The position numbers and the translations under genes were made by a program. The notes beneath the pieces are model-generated. The model was given only the letters and a program-made list of their open reading frames with translations. It searched no databases and was not told where the DNA came from. 64,000 nucleotides of DNA from Calamus simplicifolius (taxonomy: Eukaryota; Streptophyta; Magnoliopsida; Arecales; Arecaceae): assembly GCA_900491605.1 (NCBI GenBank), contig UESW01004763.1, positions 62,001-126,000 on the forward strand, in the 5' to 3' direction. Of this stretch, positions 35,037-44,504 are shown in pieces (position 1 is the stretch's first letter; each line of letters opens with the position of its first letter).

Positions 35037-35762
35037 CACTACAAGAAAAAGGGTCATTTGCGAGTGATTTTTTAGAGAAAAAGGAAAAATCTTTCAAAGA
35101 TTTATATTTTGATGGATTTTTGATGGACAAATGGTCATCAGAAAAACCCTCCTTGAAAATTTTTTTGAGGAATTTTTTCAAAGGAATTTATGTTCTAAGA
35201 GATTTTCCAATGAAATTTATCTCTTGAAAATTTTACAGATTTTCCAAGAGACATTTTTTGAGGGAAAATTTTTTGAGGGATTTTTTTCAAGAGATTTTTT
35301 GAGAAAAATTTGAGAGATTTTTCAAGGAAAAATTTTTGAGGGATTTTTTAGGAAATTTTTCAAGGGATTTTTGGAGGAAAATTTTCAAGGGATTTTCCTG
35401 GGAAAATTTTCCAAGGGATTTTCCAAGAAAAAATTTTCAAGGGATTTTTTTATATTTTTAAATGGCTTTTCTTAATTTTTAAGAAAATTATCCATTTCTA
35501 AATAAATATCTAAGGGAACAATCCCTCAAAAAATCTTTTCGAGAAACAAAATCCATTGCAAAATCCTTACAATATTTAAATATGACCTTTAAAAAACTAA
35601 AAATAATTTTTTAATATACTAATTTTATATATTCAAATAATCCATATAACAACAAATCCATATTCATAAATATGGCATATTATCCATAATCATCACCGTA
35701 AATATATATATTAATGCACTTAATATATAAATTACAAATTATAATCACCATAAACATGATTT

Positions 35763-35821
<59 letters not shown>

Positions 35822-36370
35822 AATACATAAAAAAAATTCACAAGTGTCATTATATCCATGTTCATAACAAAAGAAAAAAGTATCACAAACAAATATCCTC
35901 CCAATCATAGAAAAAAAGGATCACAAGCAAGTCCATAAATCTTCTCTGCTCCTAAATTCACTCCTCAGGAACTTGTGAGGATGTGTGGCCAAAAGATAAG
36001 GAGCCTATTAGTAAGCTAGCCTATGATCCGAGTCTATAAATCCGTTCCTTGTTTACTTCAACTATTTCTTTTCATACATGCATCATGGAGGGCTGAGGCT
36101 GCTGTTGTGATGATTCTGCACCATCCTCTCCAATTGAGCTCTGACTTAATTGCACCTCTTACCACTTCTATATAAATTAGTCTGTGAAAGATATTAGATA
36201 CAATGAGTTAAACATACAAATAGTATAATATATAAATTAAAGTAGAGTTTTTTAAATACTTACATGTGTTGTCTCTCCTTCTTATTTACCCACTGATTCC
36301 CATTCTTTTTTATATGGGTGTATCCGAAGAGCTCATCCAATGTAAGTGCTCAGTTCAACTTCTGCGTCTG
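35037..36370. mobile_element. CACTA element 2, left end and coding remnant
   Basis: CACTACAAGAAAAAGGG at 35037 is a textbook CACTA terminal inverted repeat. It is followed by sub-terminal repeats (35230-35450, CAAGGGATTTTT-type words), which such elements use for transposase binding. On the minus strand at about 36370-36060 a fragment reads DELFGYTHIKKNGNQWVNKK, then after an intron TNLYRSG, matching the tail of the En/Spm TNPA-like family. I did not find the right terminal repeat, so the right edge is approximate. Confidence 0.65.
35767..35818. repeat. (AT)n microsatellite
   Basis: 52 bases of uninterrupted AT inside CACTA element 2. Confidence 0.97.
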
Positions 36371-36981
36371 AATTTCTTAATATAAATAGCATTAGCAATT
36401 TTTTTTAAAATATTATATGAATGAGAAAAAAATCTATAACTTCACAAACACACACAAAGTAGAAGATTAAAACTGTGACGGACACACAAAGTCGAAGTTA
36501 GAACTATCACAGATTCCCTAATATTTACCAATCTCTAAACATCCCATGCAATATGGACTCTTAACTCTTCTAATTGTTTGGTAAAGCATACTGTGGCTTG
36601 TAATCAATCGTAAAGGATTAACTCAACAGTAAACCAAGTGAAAGTAACAAAAATAGTGGATTGATCATATGCACAGACTGCGGGTGCATATCGTGCAAAT
36701 AATATAGATACTGTGCTGGAGAAGTAGACGGCTAAAGATCAATTGAGACAGCAAAAGTCATGTTCACAAATGGAGGAAGAAAACTTCCAACAATTGGATT
36801 AATTCATTAAATATTACGGGAATTAGAAGGCATGCGACAAATTTTACAAAGAATGAAAAAAATGGAGATAGAAATGGATAAATTAGTGGGAAACCTCTGT
36901 GTTTGTTATGGAACACATGTTTTCCAACAAAAAGGCAATTTCACTGCAAGCCCATATAATAAACTTAGTGATCTAAAGCCC
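36371..36981. other. AT-rich sequence left of the LINE
   Basis: No gene recognised. It may be the interior of CACTA element 2. Confidence 0.4.
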
Positions 36982-37023
36982 ATGCAGTAATGTTTTTTTT
37001 TTTTTTTTGGTACACACGGGCGA

Positions 37024-37425
37024 TCACACTAGTCTTGTGTGAATTAGCCCAGATACATCAGAATACAAAATTTGCACCAAAACAGGAGGACATAGGTCTC
37101 CCAGCCTCCATAGCCAATGGCCAGTGTGCTGAGCCACGGAAGCCGCCACCCAGTCAGTCGCCGAGTTGGCTTCACGGAAAATATGACATATCTGGACTAA
37201 ATCCACTTCTTGAAGAATGGACCAGGTGTCCCAAGAATCGGATTGATGGGGCTGCGGGAACATTCTCCTTCCGTAACCACCTAATACCGTCAAAGAATCG
37301 CCCTCGATAACTAATCTATGGGCATGAAGAAACTTAGAAGCATAAGTAATACCTGCCCAGGCCCTATAAAGCTCGGTCATAGGGACAGAGGAGTCGAGGG
37401 TACCAAATTCGCCCGCTGCCAACAT
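37024..37425 (-). pseudogene. LINE RNase H domain
   Basis: Plant L1-type C-terminal RNase H: ELYRAWAGITYASKF, LVIEGDSLTVLG, IFREANSATDWVAASVA, ending SGLIHTRLV. It is homologous to the fragment at 30523-31164. It removes RNA from the RNA-DNA hybrid during target-primed synthesis. The upstream part (to about 37560) is in another frame. Confidence 0.85.
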
Positions 37426-37779
37426 ATCGCCCTGAGGCCCACGGATGATAAAGGCCGATCCAGCAAGTCTGCCACGACACTACCATCAAAGTTGATTTTG
37501 ACGAACCCTGGAGGGGGGGCTCCCAGGAAATGAAAACTATATTCCGGTTCGCTGCCGAAGCAGCAGGGAAACCCCAGAGGCCAGAGGAGTCATGATCAAC
37601 CGCTTGAGTAGCACAGGCACAATCAGCAGACAAAGCTCTAATCTTCCACACAAGCCGATGGGAAGAAATGAAGTCCTCTGTGAATATAATCTGGTTCTTG
37701 TTAACCAAATCTGATAGGCCGTGGCCGCCCAGAGACCGCATTGATGCTTCGGGGCCCTCCGGAGATCATGAATGAAAGG

Positions 37780-38195
37780 GAGCAAGGGGAACCAGAAACA
37801 TTCGCTCTACAATTATAACCCATCAGATGCCAAATCCGTCTAGCACGAGGGCATATGAATATAGCATGGTCAGTCGTCTCGTTCTCCAATCCACACAGAG
37901 GGCAAATTTCCTGGATTGGCACACCCCTACGAGAGAGCAGGGCACTAGTCGGAAGACAGTCCCAAAGGAGCTTCCAGATAAACAACTGAACCCTAGGAAA
38001 AGTGAGGAGCGACCAGATCCAAGCAGCCTCCTTCGTACACTGGGACTGAGGCCTAAAAAAGTTCGTAAGGTCCTTGAGAGGGGCCCTAGAAAGGGAGGAT
38101 CTCTGCCATAACCTGACATCAGCTGAGGGACCAGAGATAAGATGAATCGAGAGAATCTGCTGAGAGAGTTCCGCACCAAAGAAACGGGACACCAA
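37780..38195 (-). pseudogene. LINE zinc-binding domain (zf-RVT type)
   Basis: AWIWSLLTFPRVQLFIWKLL, then GVPIQEICPLCGLENETTDH, AIFICPRARRIW: the CxxC...H...C pattern and tryptophans of the plant RT-associated zinc-binding domain, which lies between RT and RNase H. Confidence 0.85.
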
Positions 38196-38417
38196 GTGGT
38201 TTGCCAGGTGGGGGATCTGGTGAGATCAAATCCTTAACCCTCAAATTAGTGGGGACATCAATACTAATGAAAGAGGGCCACCGAGATAGAGAGAGCTCAG
38301 AAATCCACGAATCCTGAATAACATCAATAGAATGACCATCACCTATCATCCATGAGATATTCTGCATGATAGAGTCACCATACTGACACACCTCCTTCCA
38401 AAATGACACATCACTAG

Positions 38418-40006
38418 TCACCATACCTCGCACGCATCACGAAGCTCCAAAGACATCGTGGCTCCAGGAGGAAACGTGATGCATGCCTGGCCAATAAAGC
38501 TGTCCGCCTTACCATCAGGGATTGGATCTGAGACTACCTTCATGAATTGGCATACAGATCGTGTCCCAAGATAGAAGGTGAATACCGTGACCGTCTTGCA
38601 TTGAAGCCCATAGAAAATCTTAAAAACATCTCTCAAGCCTCGAAGATAGGTAGACGGGATGGCCGCATTCGAAAGCAGATAAAGAGGAAGGGAAGAAAGG
38701 ACCGACCGAATAATGGTAACTCTAGCCATCATCGATAAGCCAGTGACTTGCTAACCCTCAATACGCTGTCGAACATGCCTCTCAAGATCCACAAAATCAG
38801 AACATCGGGATGTCTACCGGTCATGGGAATCCCAGATACATAAACCGATCGGCCTGAGTAGATATACCCAATAGATTGGTAATAGCTTCTTTGGTGGATC
38901 TGGGTGTCTTTGGGCTAAACAGATTGAAGACTTTAGAAGATTGACCTTCTGCCTCGAAGCCTAACAATAACGCTGAATAATGGAATCGAAGGAAGCCACA
39001 TTAGCAGTAGTAGCCTGACCCAGAAGAATACAATCATCGGCAAACAGAAGATGAGAAACGGAAGGGCCCCCAACTCCCGCCATAAAGGAGACAATCCTCT
39101 GATTAAGTTGAGCCTGATGGAAAGCTCGGGAGAGATCATCCACAGCCAGAATGAATAGAAGGGGTGATAAAGAGCACCCCTGACGTAATCCCACGGAAGA
39201 ATGAAAAAACTCGGTTAGACTCCCATTAATGATCAGAGAGAAAGACAGTCTCTGAATACAAGCCAAAACCCACTCAATAAACATCTCATCAAATTCGAAC
39301 TCCTGAAGAGAACAGTGCAAGAAGGCCCAACTCAGTCTATCATAAGCTCTCTCCATATCAAGCTTAACTGCCATAAGGCTACGTCTGACAGGAGCTCGAT
39401 GGAGATCATACATAAACTCCTGAGTGATGAGGACGTTGTCCGAGATAGAACGACCTCTAATGAACGCCCCCTGTTCCACGGAAATAAGATGGGGAATGAC
39501 CCGACGAAGACGGCTGGCTAAAAGGCGGGCACATACCTTATACAAAGTAGTGCACAAGCTATCAGCCAAAAATGCCGAGGTAGGGAAACATTCGAGCGCT
39601 TGGGCACAAGAGTAATAAGAGTCTGATTCCATTCCTCTGGAATGTGCTTCGATTGGAAGGCAATCTGAATAGCCTGAACCACCTCCTGCCCAACAATCTC
39701 CCAGTAGTGCCTAAAAAAAGAAGGGCGGAAACCCATCCGGCCCCGAGGCCTTGTCTGGACCAGGCTTCCAAAGGGCCTGGCGAACTTCCTCCTCATCGAT
39801 CGGTTTGACAAGCATGGTATTCTCCGAAGAGGAAACCTTCCTGGAATCAGATACCTGAAGACCGGAGCCCCATCACCAGTGGACTCAGACCATCTGGACT
39901 GGAAGAAGTGAAGAAACTGAGTCCGAATAGAATGAATGTCCTCATAAAAATTCCCCTCAGCATCAGCTACCCTCCGAATCCTATTAGCTGCCCGCCGCTT
40001 CAGCAT
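38418..40006 (-). pseudogene. LINE reverse transcriptase
   Basis: Non-LTR RT with QGAFIRGRSISDNVLITQE, KLDMERAYDRLSW, GLRQGCSLSPLLFILAVDDL and the catalytic LLFADDCILLG (about 39045). N-terminal RT motifs and the linker lie in the block 39518-40006. The frame changes near 39520-39600 and near 38960. The C-terminal thumb region continues to 38418 in another frame. Confidence 0.9.
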
Positions 40007-40087
40007 AGCCTGGTGAAATAATCTGGTATTACGGTCCCCTTCACGGATCCACTGAACCCTGGACCTTTGCCTCCAATATAACTCCTA

Positions 40088-41109
40088 CTACCGAAGAAGG
40101 GAGTGGTGATGAGCAAGATTCTCCCGCAGCAAGGATAGATCAGAATCCAATAGAAAGCCATCGTGATCTTCTTTCGCTTGGAGGGCACTGATTACAGCTT
40201 CAGCTTGCTCCACTTGCCTCACCAGATCCCCAACTTCCAATCTGTTCCAAGTGGAAAGTCTGCATCTGGCCATCATAAGACGACGAGATAACCGATAGAC
40301 AACATTGCCCCTGATAGGAAGGTGCCAGATCTGAGAAATAATAGTTCGAGCAGAAGAATGGAAAGTCCAGAACCGCTCAATTAAACTGTTTCCTCTGATA
40401 CTAATCAGCCTCCGTGGAAATCAAAATGAGACAGTGATCCGAGGCGATTCTTGGAAGGTGAGTAAAGAGAGAAGGGAAACTTTTGAAGCCATTGAGTAGT
40501 GGCCACGGCTCTATCCAGTCTCTCCCAGACCCACGCTGACCCTTGTCGGTTATTACACCAGGTGAATTGGTGCCCTGAGTACCCCAAATCCATTAGCCTA
40601 GAAGACTTGATGAATGACCTGAATTCAATTATGTCAGCTGAGCCAGTGACTCTTCTGCCCCCCCTCTTCTCACTAGCCTCAGTGATACAATTAAAGTCAT
40701 TAGCAATAATGGATGGAATACCATGGTCCGTGAGGGAGATCAGCTCAGACCAAAGGGCCTGTCTCTCAGGATAATCCGTACTGGCATAGATCGTCGATAG
40801 GAGACAGGGATCAGAAGTTCCTTCAGAGATAACATGACCAAGCTACTGGTTACATTGATGAAACGCATCAATCGTAATGGCTGATTCACGCCAGATGGCC
40901 AAAATGCCTCCCGATAGCCCCTCAGCCTCCACAGCATAAGAAGACCAAGAATGGGCAACCTATCTCCGAAACCTCGCCAGACTATCACCCGACAGCCTGG
41001 TTTCTAACAGGACACATACATCAAAGTTATGTAATTGCATCAATCTACCAAAAGAGGAACGGAATGAGGGCTTATTAGCACCTCTTACATTGCAAATTAA
41101 GATCTTCAT
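40088..41109 (-). pseudogene. LINE endonuclease (ORF2 N-terminus)
   Basis: ORF2 starts at 41109 with MKILICNVRGANKPSF, the usual AP-endonuclease-like opening, and includes LLETRLSGDSLARF near 41000. DLGYSGHQFTWCNNRQG (about 40550-40600) is the conserved central motif. This domain nicks target DNA. Frame changes occur near 40990 and 40600. Confidence 0.85.
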
Positions 41110-41219
41110 TAATTAACTGGAGGTAGATGGGACCCCTCCCTGGTCCTCTGACATAAAGCTATCAGTGTGGCACCCAACAAGCTGTGAACCATCCTCGGAG
41201 TTCTGAATAGGACTGGCCT

Positions 41220-41891
41220 TCAGAGAAACTGAGTCAACTTCAATGTCAGCTGAACCCTGTCCCACATAATCACCAGAGGACCCTCACAGTTCTGATCAAC
41301 TTGCCTATCCGGGTTGACCATCACCACCTCCTGACCAACCTTTAGACAGCAGGGGGGCTGGGTCAGGCAAACCATAGAAGGAATGATATCCACTCGACTT
41401 TTGACATTATTACCCTTGCCTTTTCCTTTCCTCTTCTCCGGTTTGGAAATAGACCTCGGAGGCAGGCTATCAACTGGTCTGGCCCTCTTGAGGGGACCCG
41501 AAAACAGATTTCTATTATCCAAGTGGCCCCCTTCATTCGAGTCCAAACTCAAAGAGGTAAAAGGGTTAGACGAAAGCAAAGATTGGGACTTGTGGGAGTC
41601 AGGGGCCCCAGCCTTAGTCAACTGAAGCGGCTCCCTTGCTGAAGCTTTAAAATGGCACGCGCCTGATGAACCAGCACGGCCACCATCTCAGCATCAGCCT
41701 TCTACCCTCCCTCCTTAGCCAACAACTGCTTCCCTCTAGCAGATCCCTTCAAATCGGCCGGCACCTGTTGAATTGGCATAACCACGGAGGCAGAAGCGAC
41801 ATGAATTACCTGAGCTTCCGTTGATTGCTCCGAAGAACGCCTACGACGCAGCTTCACCTGTGTCTTCCAGCCCACATCAAGGCTCGGATCA
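41220..41891 (-). pseudogene. LINE ORF1, C-terminal part
   Basis: Lysine-rich low-complexity segment (KPEKRKGKGKGNNVKS) before ORF2, in the place of the nucleic-acid-binding ORF1. The N-terminal knuckle region is missing because the copy is 5' truncated at 41891. Confidence 0.6.
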
Positions 41892-41904
41892 ATGCAGTAA
41901 TGTT

Positions 41905-42250
41905 AAGTGAGCTAGGAAAATGCTTTATGATTAAAATTAATAAACCATACTAATTCATGAGACGATGGGTATCAATTCAGCACATGCTTAACTGGCATCA
42001 CCTTGTTGATGACCCACACTAGGATTGCACATCTTCTCTTTCCCAGAGTTGTGAATCTTGTGATATTTTAGCTGAAGCATCCAGAAGAAGTGATTCCGCA
42101 ATAGAGCAGGTAAACTAATTTCAAGTCAACAAGAATATGAGAAATAACATACCCTTGGCCTTAACATCCATGCCATCAAAATTAGACACCAAAAATGAAA
42201 ATTGAAATAGGTAGCTAATGTACTATAATGTATAAAAGAAACAAAACAAC
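41905..42250. other. Short AT-rich stretch, nothing recognised
   Basis: Lies between the LINE target duplication and the Argonaute exon. It would be intron sequence if the Argonaute gene were complete. Confidence 0.5.
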
Positions 42251-42400
42251 CTCCATCGGCAAGTTCATCGGCCTTCTATCGCTGCCAGCTTGAAGACAAG
42301 GCCAATGGCCGTACTTGAGAACATGGTTGTACCATTGTTTAAAATACTGGACAACATAAATTTTTCCAGCCTCGTCTTCTAGGGCAAACTTGAACAAAAT
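42251..42400 (-). pseudogene. Argonaute PAZ-domain exon fragment
   Basis: The frame reads IYVVQYFKQWYNHVLKYG, HWPCLQAGSDRRPMNLPMEV, which matches the end of the PAZ domain of plant Argonautes (VVQYF...LPCLQVG...LPMEVC), closest in feel to the AGO5/MEL1 group because of the AGSD motif. PAZ binds the 3' end of small RNA. The exon ends at PMEV before GTTGTT, a plausible donor at a known type of exon edge. The following exon (QRY...LNERQ region) and the upstream exons are not found within 350 bases on either side. The Tat LTR begins 145 bases away. Likely a relic or a captured exon. Confidence 0.65.
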
Positions 42401-42791
42401 GCATCGTTCTCATATCACAATATGGTGCCGGCCAGCCCGACAGGTTGCAGTCATGCTAATGGTAAAAGATGGCTGCCCTACCATCCAAGCGGAGCATGGG
42501 GACCAACTAAGCTGAACTTGGGCATATATTTCTTAGATGCCAACTGATGATGCCAAGTCACTTTTCTCAAACGTCGGGGAAGACGAACGTCCTTCTCCTC
42601 GAAGTCCTGCAAGAAAAGTCCCCGGAGACCGATGGCGCCGGTGGGGACCCTCCGACGATCAAGTCAGTTACTTGGGCTCAGACAGAGAACCGCTCCAGCG
42701 AAGAAGAGCTGAGGCGGTTAGGGTTTTTTGCTGGGAGGAAGAAAGCTTAGAAAAACCAGAGTTCAGATCCCACTTACAGCGCTAGCACGTG

Positions 42792-42799
42792 CCTTTATA
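42792..42799 (-). promoter_or_regulatory. TATA box in LTR of element 2
   Basis: Minus strand TATAAAGG, about 250 bases before the LTR end, the same spacing as in element 1. Confidence 0.65.
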
Positions 42800-43153
42800 T
42801 TTGTCCGAATACCTTATCTTATTATTTTGAGAGATCGCCTTCGTTCCATCGCTACGCGCGTCGGAGACATCCTGTACCGTTCGCTGATGTGATATCATAC
42901 GTGTCCAGCGGCCGCGAAGGCATGCAGTGCGCGCCGTCGGCTGATATGACCGAGCACAGTTGCAAGTAGTAGCGAATCATACGCCGTAGCAAGGCATGGC
43001 CATGTACAGGGACATGCAATGCCCCATACGCCGTTATGAGGTATGGCCCTCCGTAACGGGCGCAATCACGGACGTACTGAGAATCACGTGTGAGCACCGT
43101 GCGACCTGGTAGTTGTCGTTTTCCTTGGCAGTTGAGTTGCATGCTTATCGCTG

Positions 43154-43960
43154 ATGACTCCCCATCCTGAGGCCGGAGGGGGTCCCAGGGGTGGGAGAAC
43201 GCTGGTGCACCCCGAGGTCGGTGAGGGTCACGGCGATAAGGAAATGCCAGTGCACCCCGACCCCGAGGGGGTCCCGGGGTCAAGGACTGATGGCCCCACC
43301 CCGCGACCCCGAGGGGGTCCCAGGGGTGGGGGAATACTGATGCACCCCGACCCCGAGAGGGTCCCGGGGTCAAGGACTAATGGCCCCACCCCGCGACCCC
43401 GAGGGGGTCCCAGGGGTGGGGGAATACTAATGCAACCCCGACCCCGAGAGGGTCCCGGGGTCAAGGACTGATGGCCCTACCCCGCGACCCCGAGGGGGTC
43501 CCAGGGGTGGGGGAATACTGATGCACCCCGACCCCGAGAGGGTCCCGGGGTCAAGGACTGATGACCCCACCCCGCGTCCCCGAGGGGGTCCCGGGGGTGT
43601 GGGAATACTGATGCACCCCGACCCGAGAGGGTCCCGGGGTCAAGGACTGATGACCCCACCCCGCGACCCCGAGGGGGTCCCGGGGGTGGGGGATGATGAT
43701 ACACCCCGACCCCGAGCGGGTCCCGGGGTCAAGGAATGATGGCCCCACCCGCGACCCGAGGGGTCGCGGGTGGGGGAATACTGATGCACCCCGACCCTGA
43801 GAGGGTCCCGGGGTCAAGGAATGATGGCCCCACCCGCGACCCCGAGGGGGGTCTCGGGGGTGGGGAATACTGATGCACCCCGACCCCGAGAGGGTCCCGG
43901 GGTCAAGGACTGATGACCCTACCCCGCGACCCCGAGGGGGTCCCGGGGTCGATAGCTGCC
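43154..43960 (-). repeat. 90-bp tandem array in U3 of element 2
   Basis: About eight copies of a GC-rich 90-bp unit (GACCCCGAGAGGGTCCCGGG, GTCAAGGACTGATGGCCCC, and GGGGGAATACTGATGCACC blocks), with unit starts at for example 43349, 43440 and 43530. It includes the 15-nt dyad GACCCCGAGGGGGTC (43305-43319). The unit is a multiple of three and nearly stop-free, so long ORFs appear on both strands. I regard them as by-products. Confidence 0.92.
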
Positions 43961-43999
43961 GTTATCTTCTATTTTGACGATGCGGGATCAGTCATATCA

Positions 44000-44016
44000 G
44001 ATGCCCCCTCGCCCCT
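44000..44016 (-). other. Polypurine tract of element 2
   Basis: Minus strand AGGGGCGAGGGGGCATC just before the LTR start TGATATG. This is where plus-strand DNA synthesis would begin. Confidence 0.65.
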
Positions 44017-44504
44017 GGGGTGAAGCGGGTCCCACCGCTGAGGCTCAAGGGGCGTTCTCCACGTGGCTGATCCCCGTCCTTATCTTTTATGCGGACAGTG
44101 CGGGGAATGTAAGGAGGCGGCCTTCCGTACACTGTGCCTGCCACGATCGCCCTCGAGAGTGAGGACTGGCTCTTCGGGGCTCGCGCAAAAAGCCGCATCA
44201 TCATTTCCTTTCATTACGGCGACGTCAGCGGGGTCCCACCACTGGCTGGAGGCATGCCGCACCACGCGCCGGGGTGTTCCTCGAGGCGAGCCAGCGTATG
44301 GCAAGGAGCCACGTGGCCGATGAGACATGGCGGGACGTTTGAAAACCCGATAAAGCTAGGTGAAGGGGGTGAACTGACGCCATACCGCCTGTGCCATCGT
44401 CTTCTTCCTCGCCTACACTCCAACTTCTCCTGCAACCTGCGAGCCTGCGTCTAATTTTTCCCTTCCAGGTCAGCTTTTCCCATCTTAGACTTACCTCTTC
44501 GCTC
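44017..44504 (+). promoter_or_regulatory. Leader/promoter region of the antisense gene
   Basis: About 490 bases between the polypurine tract and the antisense start codon. It includes a TATA-like CGATAAAG near 44347. I can identify no certain core element, and the antisense promoter may instead lie in the LTR. Confidence 0.3.

Larger units (their letters stand above)
36995..41891 (-). mobile_element. L1-type LINE, 5' truncated, with 13-bp target duplication
   Basis: Minus-strand non-LTR retrotransposon of 4.9 kb. A T run at 36993-37008 (the poly-A tail on the minus strand) marks its 3' end. The 13-bp sequence ATGCAGTAATGTT occurs at both sides (36982-36994 and 41892-41904). Order on the minus strand: part of ORF1, endonuclease, reverse transcriptase, a zinc-binding RT-associated domain, RNase H. 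Several stops and frame changes make it inactive. Confidence 0.95.
42545..43999 (-). repeat. 3' LTR of Tat element 2
   Basis: On the minus strand it starts TGATATGACTGATCC at 43999, directly after a polypurine tract, and ends near 42545-42548 in GTGACTTGGCATCA, which aligns with the end of the element 1 LTR. The block at 42640-42667 (TCGGAGGGTCCCCACCGG on the minus strand) is shared with 2303-2320 of element 1. The 90-bp array fills most of U3. The partner LTR is outside the window, so the edges rest on comparison. Confidence 0.75.

Noticed and set aside
42852..43817. Proline/glycine-rich ORFs on both strands
   Set aside because: They follow the 90-bp GC-rich LTR array, not a gene.
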